DNA of 64,000 bases, taken from contig NC_006513.1 of the NCBI RefSeq assembly GCF_000025965.1, positions 4,232,231-4,296,230 of the forward strand, read 5' to 3'. Every line of letters begins with the position of its first letter. Within the stretch, counting starts at the first letter, position 1. A model generated the notes under the pieces. It was not told where the DNA came from and searched no databases. It was given only the letters and a program-made list of their open reading frames with translations. The position numbers and the translations under genes were made by a program. Source of the stretch: Aromatoleum aromaticum EbN1 (lineage in GTDB: Bacteria > Pseudomonadota > Gammaproteobacteria > Burkholderiales > Rhodocyclaceae). Positions 18,611 to 26,967 of the stretch are shown piece by piece.

Positions 18611-18627
18611 TAGGTGCAATTGCCCTG
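18611..18627. repeat. Right inverted repeat of the ISAs1-type element
   Basis: Read inwards on the minus strand the terminus is CAGGGCAATTGCACCTA, matching the left end at 13 of 17 positions. It lies about 100 bases upstream of the transposase start. Confidence 0.65.
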
Positions 18628-18970
18628 GGATTCGTGACCTGATAGAAGTTCGGATACGCGAATTGCGGATCCAGCGAAAGCAGGTTGTGAAGATGCGTCG
18701 TCCCGCTGCGCCAATGCCCGAGAACGAATATCGGGGGCTTGATCCGGACGTCGCGAATTCTCGCTTGGAATTCCCGGGTTTCGCGCGCGCCTTGCACCGA
18801 TGTCGCAATGCTGTTGAGCGTGACGAACACCGCCCGCGGCCAATAGCGCGGCGCAATCCTGAACCGGTGCCGCCGCGCAAAGACATCCAGGCCGAAAACG
18901 TGAACCCGCTGACGGGGGTAAACACGTTCCTGACGAGAAAGACCCTGAGCGCTTCAGCCGCCTGCTCCAT
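18628..18970 (-). pseudogene. Sulfotransferase-family gene, N-terminal fragment with frameshift
   Basis: The start is the ATG at 18970 with GAGGAA upstream, reading MEQAAEALRVFLVRNVFTP. After WMSL at about 18868 the family sequence continues only in another frame (RRHRFRIAPRYWPRAVFVTLNS), consistent with loss of one base. It then shows the PAPS 5'-phosphosulfate loop GHWRSGTTHLHNLL and runs to YQVTNP, where the IS right end begins. The gene is therefore broken twice, by the frameshift and by the insertion. About 40-60 residues expected between the two fragments are absent from both. Confidence 0.82.
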
Positions 18971-19407
18971 ACCAGGTTCCTCGAACGATTACCAAGAAGT
19001 GCGTTGCTTGGCCAAACGTGCCATGCGCTGAACGGGGCGCAGCTCGATTTCCTGCGTTCTCGCCTGCGGTATCGCACGAGCGTGCCGCGGTTCGACACCG
19101 CATGATCGCATGCCTTCGCAGGTGGCGTAGTCGCGACGTCACATCCTGGCCGGCGGTCGGCCGCTTGCTCGCCATGGATCAGTCCGAGCGCACGCGGCAC
19201 GCGCAATCCCCCGTTTGCGTCGCCTGTTGTCGAAAAACTTTACACTCGCGGGCCCTGCCAACCGGGAAGACCCACGACAGAAATACTTTTCCTTTTGAAT
19301 ACAATCGACTGCAAATCTGGCCCGGAGTTTGCGTTATTTCGTTGGCGTCAGCACCTCTTCGCTGACAGCCGAGCACATTCTTCATCAGCTTCACGAAGGA
19401 GGCAACA
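18971..19407. other. Intergenic region upstream of the PEP-CTERM gene
   Basis: This 437-base stretch has no open reading frame with a credible start and family match. The last 90 bases hold a sigma-54-type promoter at 19318-19332 and a GGAGG ribosome site just before 19408. In the remainder I see only short shadow frames. Confidence 0.5.
19318..19332 (+). promoter_or_regulatory. Sigma-54 (RpoN) type promoter of the PEP-CTERM gene
   Basis: TGGCCCGGAGTTTGC differs from the consensus TGGCAC-N5-TTGC at one position. The invariant GG and GC are exactly ten bases apart. It would start transcription near 19343, leaving a leader of about 65 bases. PEP-CTERM genes in related bacteria are known to be under RpoN with the PrsK/PrsR two-component system, which fits. 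Confidence 0.6.
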
Positions 19408-20352
19408 ATGAAAACGCAACTCAAGACAGCATCGGCGGTCGGCGCGGTCCTCGCGGCGATGGCCATGTCGCCGCAGGCCCAGGCCATCGACACGCTGGTC
19501 CAGTTCTCTACCACAGGTGTGGGCGATGGCGTCACCGACGGGGCGGCCGGCGGCTATGACGTCGTCGGCATCAACGAGTTCGACTGGCAGTCGTCCGGCG
19601 ATCTGGTGATCCTGGACAACCTGACCGGGACCGGCTCCACCGCGAACGGCGCGCTCACCGACTCGTTCGCCACCTGGGCGGGCGCCGCCGTCGTCGGCGA
19701 CACGGTGACCTTCGAGATCCAAGGCCAGGCCCGCCTGAATGACATGACGGATAATGGCGGCGGCAGCGTCGCGCCCCCGACGCTGGATACCAACGGCGCC
19801 GCCGGCGGAGACGCGGGCTTCGAGATCACCGTGGCGTTTGAGGCCACCGAGACGGCGACGCTCATCGCCGCAGGGATTCTTCAGTTCAACACCATCAACG
19901 GCACGTATTCGTATTTCTATGACGACACCCCGGACTCCGATGTGGACAGCGGCACCGGCTTCACTGACGGCATCGCCTTCCTGTCGGGCGATATCGTCGC
20001 CGTATCGGGAACATTCGACGGCACTAACGGCAGCAATCTTCTGACCAACACCGTCACCAGCTACGATTCGAGCTATATCCAGACCGATCCGACGTCCAAC
20101 CAGCCGATCAACGACACGACTTTCGATACGTTGGTGTCTCTACGCTCGACAGGCGAGGCCGCGGCCCACGATGCCGGGGATACGATCGGCTTTCCGCAAT
20201 ATACCGTTGTGGCCGCCGACATTGGCTTTAAAGCCGATGCCAATTCGGAGTTCTCCGCGGTTCCCGAACCCGGCACCCTGATGCTGCTGGGCAGCGGCCT
20301 GCTGGGCTTGGCGGGACTGCGCCGGCGCTCGACCAAGGAGGGTGCAGCCTGA
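19408..20352 (+). CDS. PEP-CTERM sorting-domain protein
   Basis: A 314-residue exported protein with a GGAGG ribosome site. Residues 1-26 are a signal peptide (MAMSPQAQAIDT cleavage region). The body is acidic, Thr/Gly/Asp-rich and low in Cys, as in surface or matrix proteins (GINEFDWQSSGDLVILDN). The C-terminus has the complete sorting tail: VPEPGTLMLLGSGLLGL followed by AGLRRR. This tail is recognised by exosortase/archaeosortase-like enzymes (EpsH/XrtA) linked to exopolysaccharide. The next gene is a paralogue of its body lacking the tail. It is probably controlled by sigma-54. Confidence 0.92.
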   Translation: MKTQLKTASAVGAVLAAMAMSPQAQAIDTLVQFSTTGVGDGVTDGAAGGYDVVGINEFDWQSSGDLVILDNLTGTGSTANGALTDSFATWAGAAVVGDTVTFEIQGQARLNDMTDNGGGSVAPPTLDTNGAAGGDAGFEITVAFEATETATLIAAGILQFNTINGTYSYFYDDTPDSDVDSGTGFTDGIAFLSGDIVAVSGTFDGTNGSNLLTNTVTSYDSSYIQTDPTSNQPINDTTFDTLVSLRSTGEAAAHDAGDTIGFPQYTVVAADIGFKADANSEFSAVPEPGTLMLLGSGLLGLAGLRRRSTKEGAA

Positions 20353-20359
20353 GTGCCCA

Positions 20360-20398
20360 CCGAAGGCTGTCTGCGCCTGCGGCGCAGACAGCCTTCGG
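20360..20398 (+). terminator. Perfect 18-bp hairpin between the two paralogous genes
   Basis: Bases 20360-20377 and 20381-20398 are perfectly complementary around a three-base loop (TGC), with the first arm starting CCGAAGGCTGTCTG. It begins eight bases after the PEP-CTERM stop. No T-run follows, so it is more likely a partial terminator or an mRNA-stabilising element that lowers expression of the second gene than a full stop. Confidence 0.6.
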
Positions 20399-20434
20399 AT
20401 GAGCATTGCGTCAATTTTCCGCATGAGGTCTCGT

Positions 20435-21961
20435 ATGAATACGCAGATCAAAGCACTAACGGTGGCGCTGGGCTTCCTGCTTTGCGCCGTATCGCCCGCG
20501 ACGCATGCAGAGTTCTCGACCAACGTCCAGTTCAGCACCGGCGGCAACGGCATCTACAACATCACGGGGATCAACGAATTCGACTGGCAATCTTCCGGCG
20601 ACCTGGCCGTCGTCGACGCTTTGCCCACCCCCGCGACAGCGAACGGGGTCCCCGTCACCACGTTCTCCGCCTGGGTCGCCGGCGCGGTGGTTGGGGATAC
20701 GGTAATCATCAACATCCACGGCCATGCCCGGTTGAACGCGATGCTCGACAGTCAGGGCGGTAACATCTCGCCTCCCACCCTGTCGAAGAACGGGGCGACC
20801 TGTGATGCCGGCAGCGGGTGTTTCGAAATCACCGTCGCGTTTTCCGCCGAAGAGTCGGCCACGCTGATAGCCCCCGGCATCATCCAGTTCACCGCCCTCA
20901 CCGGGGACTACAAATTCTATTTCGACGACACCCCCGATTCGAATGTCGGCAACACGGATTCCGTCTTGCCGGGCAATTTCATCGACGGCGTCGCCTTCCT
21001 CGAGGGCACCATGGTGGGTGTTTCCGGGACGTTCCAGCAAGGGGTCGGCGGGAGCAATCTGATCCGCAACACGGTAGACAGCTACAACACGAGCTACATT
21101 CAGACCGACCCCGCTTCATCGACGGTAGCGCTCGCCGACACCACCTTCGACACCTTGATTACCCTCATCAGTCCGTTTGACGCATTCGTGCCCGATGGCG
21201 ACCCGATCGGCCTGGCACCCTACACGGTGCTGGCCGCCGACCTGGTGCTCAAGGCGGATGCCAACTCGGAGTTTTCCGCGGTTGAAGTGGGCGAGGAAGG
21301 TTGCCGGATGACCGGCGGCGGCGTGGATGGCAAGGGCGAAATCGTGCCTGGCAAACTGGCCACCGCCCTAACCACCGGCGGCAATCGCTATACCTTCGGC
21401 GGCCAGATCGGCGCCCCGACGGCATCCCAGCCGCAGCCGTTCGGCGAATGGACGCACCACCAGCAGAACGGTCCTGCTGGCGACTTCGTGTTGCATCTCG
21501 GCACGGCGAGCGCACCGGCAGAAACCAAGGTAGTGACGGTCACCTGCCGCGACCCGTTCAACTGCAACCCCGCGCGGCCCGCCCCGTTCAAGCAGCTTGA
21601 TTTCACTGGTATCGGAGCGTTCAAGAACGTGCGCAACGGACCACTGAAGAATGATCCTTCCGTGGTCCCCGGGAATGGGGGAACATTGCACTTCGTCAGA
21701 GTCCATTTCGAGGACCTTGGCGAACCCGGCGCCGGCGGCAAGCAGGTCGACAATGAGGAGACGTGCAAGGCGCTGCATCCGATCGGCGCGCTGGTGGGGG
21801 ATCCGGCCACCGATCAAAACGCTGCGCTCATCTGCACGAACTGCGCGGACGTGTATACGATCGAGATTCACAAGACCAGCGATCCGGCCAGCGACGTGAT
21901 CTACTCGGTTGGTGGATTTGTCGACGGTGGCAACATTCAACTGCATCCGCCGATCAACTGA
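20435..21961 (+). CDS. Exported paralogue of the PEP-CTERM protein with a different C-terminal domain
   Basis: A 508-residue protein starting at the ATG 20435 with GAGGT upstream. It has a signal peptide ending ATHAEF. Residues about 25-290 are homologous along their length to the preceding protein (GINEFDWQSSGDLAVVD, AVVGDTVIINIHGHARLN, FYFDDTPDSNV, ADANSEFSAV). Where the first protein has its VPEP tail, this one continues for about 220 residues (RMTGGGVDGKGEIVPGK..., with GEWTHHQQNGPAGDFVLH). There is no sorting tail or membrane anchor, so it is probably released or bound to a partner. Confidence 0.88.
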   Translation: MNTQIKALTVALGFLLCAVSPATHAEFSTNVQFSTGGNGIYNITGINEFDWQSSGDLAVVDALPTPATANGVPVTTFSAWVAGAVVGDTVIINIHGHARLNAMLDSQGGNISPPTLSKNGATCDAGSGCFEITVAFSAEESATLIAPGIIQFTALTGDYKFYFDDTPDSNVGNTDSVLPGNFIDGVAFLEGTMVGVSGTFQQGVGGSNLIRNTVDSYNTSYIQTDPASSTVALADTTFDTLITLISPFDAFVPDGDPIGLAPYTVLAADLVLKADANSEFSAVEVGEEGCRMTGGGVDGKGEIVPGKLATALTTGGNRYTFGGQIGAPTASQPQPFGEWTHHQQNGPAGDFVLHLGTASAPAETKVVTVTCRDPFNCNPARPAPFKQLDFTGIGAFKNVRNGPLKNDPSVVPGNGGTLHFVRVHFEDLGEPGAGGKQVDNEETCKALHPIGALVGDPATDQNAALICTNCADVYTIEIHKTSDPASDVIYSVGGFVDGGNIQLHPPIN

Positions 21962-21984
21962 AACCGATCTGAGCTAAATCATGC

Positions 21985-22011
21985 GGGGGCAGCTTGCTGC
22001 CCCCTTTTCTT
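21985..22011 (+). terminator. Rho-independent terminator of the PEP-CTERM pair
   Basis: GGGGGCAG (21985-21992) and CTGCCCCC (21997-22004) form a stem with a short loop, immediately followed by TTTTCTT. It lies 24 bases after the stop of the second gene. Confidence 0.88.
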
Positions 22012-22022
22012 GTCCGTCCCCG

Positions 22023-23096
22023 TCAGTCGACGAGCAATTCGCTCAAGTCCTTGCGCAGCGACCGCGAGCCCGGCACCACTGAGCGCCCGACCCGGCAGAA
22101 GAACACGAACGCGCTGCGCTCGCTTGCGCCCACCAGAGCCTCGAAATCACCGGCGAGCAAGAGCGTGCGCCGGCCGATTTCCGGCACGGCCGAAAACCTC
22201 CTGCCGGCCTGGACATACCATCGAAAGATTACCGGCGTCATCTCCGGCTGAAGATGCAGCCCCACGGCGCTTGCAGTCAGCCACAGACGCTGCATCGCGA
22301 CGCCCGCGCGCACGTAATCGACAAGCCCAGCGGGAGCCTCGCACGGCCGCAGCAAGAGGTGGCCCGCACAACCCAGCGCCGGCAGGAAATCCAGCTGAAT
22401 ACGGGGCGCAATGGTGCCCAGCAGGTAGCGGTTGAAAAACTCCACCCGCCCCCAGCGCTGCATCACCCATCGCATCAGGCGGGCGGTCACCGGATCGACC
22501 CCCACCGCCCCTTCCGGAATTCGGTCCTTGCTGTAGCGCGCGCCCCACTCGATGATTTTCCGATGCACCTCATAGGCTTCCGGGCAAGTCAGGCGGATAT
22601 AGGCGTTGTCCCACAGCAGCCGGGCAACCTTGAGCCGGTCGCCCAGTGATTCGAGGAACTGCACCTGGTAGGCCGAACCGGGCGCGGCCGCCAGCACCTG
22701 GCGTTGCTCGACGGTAAGCGGCGTCATCGACATCGGCCGGCGCTGCACGACGCGCTGTTCGATGTGGCGGAACAGTGAATCGGGAGCGGAGCCGGGCGAC
22801 TCGCGCAGCAGCACGTCGTAGATGGGATTGTTGTCCCGAGAGCCGACGCGCAGGGTCCAGGTGGCGTCGAGCCCGAAGCCCGACGCCGCGATTCTGAGCG
22901 TCTCGAGCAGCGCACCGTGGCCCATGTGGCTGGCATGGCCGTCAAAGTCGTAGAGGACGTGATCGCGGGTGTCGAAACCTCTTACCGCGATGTGGTCGCC
23001 ACTCACGATCTCGAAGCGCCACGGCTGGGTATTGTCGCCGCTCGGCGCCCAGCGCGCGAGATCAAGAATCTTCAGCAGCGTTTCGCGCTCAGCCAC
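22023..23096 (-). CDS. Nitroreductase-family protein paired with a ThiF-like enzyme
   Basis: A 357-residue protein with the nitroreductase start LLKILDLARWAPSGDNTQPWRFEI, a flavin-binding-type opening, and a C-terminal region with hydrophobic LGCAGHLLLRP and GVAMQRLWLTASAVGLHLQ, where the second FMN contact of this family lies. It is longer than simple nitroreductases (about 200 residues). Its GTG start overlaps the end of the ThiF-like gene by eight bases. Single proteins fusing a ThiF domain to a nitroreductase domain are known in actinobacteria (Rv1355c type), so the pair probably acts together. The substrate is unknown. Confidence 0.8.
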   Translation of the reverse strand: MAERETLLKILDLARWAPSGDNTQPWRFEIVSGDHIAVRGFDTRDHVLYDFDGHASHMGHGALLETLRIAASGFGLDATWTLRVGSRDNNPIYDVLLRESPGSAPDSLFRHIEQRVVQRRPMSMTPLTVEQRQVLAAAPGSAYQVQFLESLGDRLKVARLLWDNAYIRLTCPEAYEVHRKIIEWGARYSKDRIPEGAVGVDPVTARLMRWVMQRWGRVEFFNRYLLGTIAPRIQLDFLPALGCAGHLLLRPCEAPAGLVDYVRAGVAMQRLWLTASAVGLHLQPEMTPVIFRWYVQAGRRFSAVPEIGRRTLLLAGDFEALVGASERSAFVFFCRVGRSVVPGSRSLRKDLSELLVD

Positions 23097-23976
23097 GGCC
23101 CACCCCCGATCCCTTCATGCGCCGCAGTTGCTTCCGTGCCAGCCACAGCCCGAGCCGCTGCAGCGGATTGCGATTGCCGCCCGGTCGCCAGGTCTTGATG
23201 AAACTGTTGCGGTAGGCGTCGAACTGATAGCCGCGTGGCGCGGCTAGCACCTTTCCCCGGCCAAGAAGCAGCTTCAAGGCTTCGGTCGCGGTCACCCCGG
23301 CGCATAGCTGGCATGCGGCGATGGTTGAAGGGCCGCGTTGCTCGGAAAGATCGACGCGCGAGGGATCGGCGAGGTAGCCGCGCTGCAGCATTCCCGGTGA
23401 CAGGCCGAGGAGGAAGCGGATCGCCATTTCCTCCTCGTCACAACCTTCGAGGCAAAAATATTCCTCGAAGCTCATGCCATCCGGGATGAAGGTCAGCACC
23501 GCCGTCCCCATCCCGAGCGGCGCGGCCGTCACGGCCGGGATGCCGAGGCGATGGCAGGCGGCAAAAGTCGCACGACGCGCTGCAAACGAGAAAAAATCGA
23601 GACCGTCGACATACAGATCGACGCCGTCGAGGAATTTGTCGAGATTCGCGTCCGACACGCCCTTCGGAAAGCGGCGGATGTCCAGCTCCGGGTTGATGTC
23701 GAGCGCCAGTTCCGCGAGGACATCGACCTTCGGCCGCCCGAGCGAGGACATCGTCGCGCCGGCCTGCCGGTTGAAGTTCGCGAGATCGAAGGAGTCAAAG
23801 TCGGCGATGTTGAATGCGCCGATGCCCAGGCGCGCGAGCGTGGTGAGGTGGACGCCGCCGACGCCCCCCATGCCGGCGATGGCGATACGCTTGCGTCGGA
23901 GTTGCGCCTGCTCCAAGGCGGTCACCCACCCGAGATTCCGCACGAACGCTGCGTCGTAATCAAACGTCCTCACCAT
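23089..23976 (-). CDS. ThiF/E1-like adenylyltransferase
   Basis: A 295-residue member of the ThiF/MoeB/E1 superfamily, which adenylates a carboxyl group using ATP. The nucleotide-binding loop is IAGMGGVGGVHLTTLARLG, followed by the conserved DFDSFDLANFNRQ (Asp, Asn, Arg). A Cys-rich stretch CLEGCDEEE and later CQLC may bind metal only partly, as a full pair of CxxC motifs is not seen. Coupling to a nitroreductase-like gene suggests a two-step modification of a peptide or small molecule. No ThiS/MoaD-like carrier is adjacent. Confidence 0.82.
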   Translation of the reverse strand: MVRTFDYDAAFVRNLGWVTALEQAQLRRKRIAIAGMGGVGGVHLTTLARLGIGAFNIADFDSFDLANFNRQAGATMSSLGRPKVDVLAELALDINPELDIRRFPKGVSDANLDKFLDGVDLYVDGLDFFSFAARRATFAACHRLGIPAVTAAPLGMGTAVLTFIPDGMSFEEYFCLEGCDEEEMAIRFLLGLSPGMLQRGYLADPSRVDLSEQRGPSTIAACQLCAGVTATEALKLLLGRGKVLAAPRGYQFDAYRNSFIKTWRPGGNRNPLQRLGLWLARKQLRRMKGSGVGRG

Positions 23977-24193
23977 CCCTCCCCCACCGCTGCCTGGCCC
24001 GAAACCATGATAGAGATTTCATCTTGCAAGAGAAACCGCAATTCTGCGTCATCTGGACGGCAGTCCGCGCAATATGACGCCGACCGAACCGGCAGTCGGC
24101 ACTTGCAGCCGGACGACGCCCGAGGGCGGAACTTTCCGACGCGCCGGCCGCGCCCGCCTCTTAACCGGGCGTGCGTGGTAGCCCAGCATGGCT

Positions 24194-24216
24194 GCAATGT
24201 ATATACTTCTTGTATG
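24194..24216 (+). promoter_or_regulatory. Probable vapBC promoter-operator
   Basis: The AT-rich stretch TGTATATACTTCTTGTATGT contains an imperfect inverted repeat (ATATAC / GTATGT) about 20 bases before the vapB start, where toxin-antitoxin operons are usually self-repressed. It stands out in a G+C-rich region. Confidence 0.35.
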
Positions 24217-24237
24217 TATTTATTCGAGGAGCGCATC

Positions 24238-24468
24238 ATGGTTTACGCCCGCGTCTTCCGCTCCGGCAACAGCCAGGCGGTCCGCCTGCCGAAGGAGTTT
24301 CGGCTCGATACGGACCGGGTCGAAATCTTCCGCCGCGGCGATGAAATCGTGCTGCGCGAACTGCCCGGCAATGCGGCCGCGATTTTCGATGCGCTAATCG
24401 AGCTGCCCGTCAACTTCATGTCTGAAGGGCGCAACGATGTCGCGCCACAGGAGCGGGAGGCGCTCTGA
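24238..24468 (+). CDS. vapB: VapB-type antitoxin
   Basis: A 76-residue AbrB/MazE-like antitoxin starting at the ATG 24238 with GAGGAG upstream. The N-terminal swapped-hairpin DNA-binding domain reads ARVFRSGNSQAVRLPKEFRL, and a C-terminal toxin-binding tail follows (FDALIELPVNFMSEGRND). Its stop directly abuts the vapC start. It would repress its own operon together with the toxin. Confidence 0.92.
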   Translation: MVYARVFRSGNSQAVRLPKEFRLDTDRVEIFRRGDEIVLRELPGNAAAIFDALIELPVNFMSEGRNDVAPQEREAL

Positions 24469-24879
24469 ATGTCGGTCCGCTATTTGCTCGACACGAACAT
24501 CTGCATCTACATCGCGAAGCACAACCCGCCGGAAGTTCGCCAGCGCTTCGCCCGCCACGCTGCATCCGAACTCGCGATGTCCGTCATCACGCTCGGCGAA
24601 CTGCGCTTCGGCGCGGAGAAGAGCCAGGCCCGCGACAAGGCGCTCGCTGCGATTCAAAGGCTGGAAGCGACGGTCCGGATCGCGCCACTGACGGAGTCGG
24701 TCGGCGAGCACTACGGCCAGATCCGCGCGAATCTCCAGCACAAGGGCCAACCGATCGGCAACAACGACCTGTGGCTGGCCGCCCACGCGCGCGCCGAAGG
24801 TTGGATCCTCGTGACAAACAACGAACGCGAATTCGTCCGCGTAGAAGGACTGCAAGTCGAAAACTGGGTAGACCGATAA
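24469..24879 (+). CDS. vapC: VapC-type PIN-domain ribonuclease toxin
   Basis: A 136-residue PIN-domain toxin. The acidic residues of the active site are seen in LLDTNICIYI, SVITLGELRFG, NNDLWLAAHA and the last Asn/Glu pair near VTNNEREF. Such toxins cleave tRNA or rRNA. It follows vapB with no gap, so the two are co-translated. It looks intact. Confidence 0.93.
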   Translation: MSVRYLLDTNICIYIAKHNPPEVRQRFARHAASELAMSVITLGELRFGAEKSQARDKALAAIQRLEATVRIAPLTESVGEHYGQIRANLQHKGQPIGNNDLWLAAHARAEGWILVTNNEREFVRVEGLQVENWVDR

Positions 24880-24928
24880 ACACGGGACGCGCAGAGCCAG
24901 CAAAGGCCCGCCTTTCACCGGGCGGCCC

Positions 24929-24945
24929 CTGCTTTTAGCAGTTTT
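24929..24945 (+). terminator. Short hairpin with T-run after vapC
   Basis: CTGC-TTTTA-GCAG is followed by TTTT about 50 bases after vapC. The stem is only 4 bp, with a G+C-rich imperfect stem just before it, so the call is weak. Confidence 0.35.
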
Positions 24946-25074
24946 CGATCCAACGAAAAATCCTCAGGCCGCAAGCCCTCGTCGGACGCGGCCTTTGGTC
25001 GAACCAGCAACGCTTGACGTTACCGGCCCGGACCAGCCGGGCGCGGTTTCTTGTCACCGTGAAGCGAGCAGCGG

Positions 25075-26967
25075 TCAGCCCGCAAGCGCGTTGCGGATCT
25101 GCTCCAGCGTGCCCGGATCGTCGATCGTCGTCAGGTCTCCCGGATCACGGCCTTCGGCGAGCGCCTGGATCGAGCGGCGCAGCATCTTGCCCGAGCGCGT
25201 CTTCGGCAGCCCGGAGATGAAATGCACGCGTCCGGGACGCGCGATCGCACCGAGCAGGGTGTCGACGGTCTTCATGACATCCTTCTCGAGTTCGGCGCGT
25301 TTCTCGGCGGTATCGACGCGAGAGGCGTCCTTGACCACCGCGAAAGCCATCGGCATTTGCCCCTTGAGCGGATCGGCGACGCCCACCACGGCGACTTCGG
25401 CGATCGCCGCGTTCGCCTGGATCGCCTCCTCGATCTCGCGCGTGCCGAGACGGTGGCCGGCAACGTTGATGACGTCGTCCATGCGCCCGAGAATCGTGTG
25501 GTAGCCGTCTTCGTCCTTGATGCCCCAGTCGGACGACGAGAACACGACCGGGTCCTCGAACAGCGTGAAATACGTGCTGACGAAGCGGTCGTCCTGCCCC
25601 CACACGGTCGACAGGCAGCCCGGCGGCAACGGCGGGACGACGCCGACGATGCCTTTCTCGTTCGCCCCGCATTCACTGCCGTCCTCGCGGAAGATGCGCA
25701 GATCGTAGCCATACACGGGAAAGCTCGGCGAACCGTACTTGATCGGCGTATCCTCGATACCGCGCACCGCAGAGAGCATCGGCCAGCCCGTTTCGGTCTG
25801 CCAGTAGTTGTCGATGACCGGGATGCCGAGCTCGTCCATGATCCACTTGTGCGTCGTCTCGTCGAGCGGTTCGCCGGCAAGGAAGAGATGCTTCAGCGAC
25901 GACAGGTCGTATTTCTTGAGGAAAGCCGGGTCCTGCTTCTTCAGCACGCGCACCGCGGTGGGCGCAGAGAACATCACGTTGACCTTGTATTTCTCGACGA
26001 TCTGCCACCAGATCCCCGCGTCCGGGCGTAGCGGCGTGCCTTCATACATGATCGTCGCCATACCGGCGAGCAGCGGACCGTAGATGATGTAGCTGTGGCC
26101 GACGACCCAGCCGATGTCCGAGGTCGCGAACATCGTCTCGCCGGCAAAGCCGGTAAAGATGTGCTTCATCGACGACGCGAGCGCGACGGCGTAGCCGCCG
26201 GTGTCGCGCTGCACGCCCTTCGGATTGCCGGTGGTGCCGGACGTGTACAGGATGTAGCTCGGCTCGGAGGATTCGAGCCAGGTCACGGGCACCTTCGCGT
26301 CGAGGTGCTTCGCGCGCAGCTCGGCGTAATCGACGTCGCGGCCTTCGACTTTTGAGAAACCCATGTCGAGCCCGCGGTCCACGATCAGGACTTTCGGCGG
26401 CGGGAATTCGGCGATCTTGCACGCTTCATCGACGAGGTGCTTGTATGGTACCGGCTTGCCGTTGCGCATGCCGGCGTCCGAACTCACCATCAGCACCGGC
26501 TTCGCGTCGTCGATCCGCGTCGCGAGCGAACCCGCGGCAAAGCCGCCGAACACGACCGAGTGAATCGCACCGATGCGTGCGCAGGCGAGCATCGCGAACG
26601 CCGCTTCGGCGATCATCGGCATGTAGATCAGTACGCGATCGCCCTTGCCGACGCCGAGCTCCTGGTAAATCGCGGCCATGCGCTCGACCTCGCGCTGCAA
26701 CTGCGCAAACGAGTACACCTTCTCCTCGTCGGTCTCGGTCGAGATATATACCAGCGCCCGGTCGTCGGGGCGCACGGCGACGTGGCGATCCACGGCGTTG
26801 TAGCAGAGGTTCGTCTCGCCTCCCTTGAACCATTTCACGAACGGGGGCTGCGAAAAATCGCAGATCTGCTCGGGCTGCTTGTTCCAGTCGATGAGCCGGG
26901 CTTCTTCCGCCCAGAACTCGTCACGGCTGTCGATGGAACGGCGATGAAATTCCTTGTACGTCGTCAT
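25075..26967 (-). CDS. prpE: Propionate-CoA ligase
   Basis: A 630-residue AMP-forming acyl-CoA synthetase. The start is taken at the ATG 26967 (MTTYKEFHRRS) with GAGGA six bases upstream; an ATG two codons earlier is possible. Motifs include the adenylate loop YILYTSGTTGNPKGVQRD, the WQTETGWPM segment and the terminal SGKMLRRS with the acetylatable Lys. Its length and the N-terminal YKEFHRRSIDSRDEFWAEEA favour propionyl- over acetyl-CoA synthetase. It produces propionyl-CoA. The AcuI-type gene upstream would yield the same product from acrylyl-CoA. Confidence 0.9.
   Translation of the reverse strand: MTTYKEFHRRSIDSRDEFWAEEARLIDWNKQPEQICDFSQPPFVKWFKGGETNLCYNAVDRHVAVRPDDRALVYISTETDEEKVYSFAQLQREVERMAAIYQELGVGKGDRVLIYMPMIAEAAFAMLACARIGAIHSVVFGGFAAGSLATRIDDAKPVLMVSSDAGMRNGKPVPYKHLVDEACKIAEFPPPKVLIVDRGLDMGFSKVEGRDVDYAELRAKHLDAKVPVTWLESSEPSYILYTSGTTGNPKGVQRDTGGYAVALASSMKHIFTGFAGETMFATSDIGWVVGHSYIIYGPLLAGMATIMYEGTPLRPDAGIWWQIVEKYKVNVMFSAPTAVRVLKKQDPAFLKKYDLSSLKHLFLAGEPLDETTHKWIMDELGIPVIDNYWQTETGWPMLSAVRGIEDTPIKYGSPSFPVYGYDLRIFREDGSECGANEKGIVGVVPPLPPGCLSTVWGQDDRFVSTYFTLFEDPVVFSSSDWGIKDEDGYHTILGRMDDVINVAGHRLGTREIEEAIQANAAIAEVAVVGVADPLKGQMPMAFAVVKDASRVDTAEKRAELEKDVMKTVDTLLGAIARPGRVHFISGLPKTRSGKMLRRSIQALAEGRDPGDLTTIDDPGTLEQIRNALAG

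Larger units (their letters stand above)
15792..18627 (-). mobile_element. ISAs1-family insertion sequence carrying a group II intron
   Basis: The element is bounded by imperfect inverted repeats at 15792-15808 and 18611-18627. Both begin CAGGGC going inwards and share GCA and CTA further in, with 13 of 17 positions alike. Without the intron it is about 1.3 kb, a normal ISAs1 size. It interrupts a sulfotransferase gene. The eight bases outside each end differ (GAGACAGG and GGATTCGT), so no target duplication is visible. Some sulfotransferase sequence between the two halves is missing, which suggests an adjacent deletion or recombination after insertion. Confidence 0.85.

Noticed and set aside
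18954..19206. Short minus-strand frames upstream of the sulfotransferase fragment
   Set aside because: No family match, Arg/Ser-rich shadow composition and no ribosome site.
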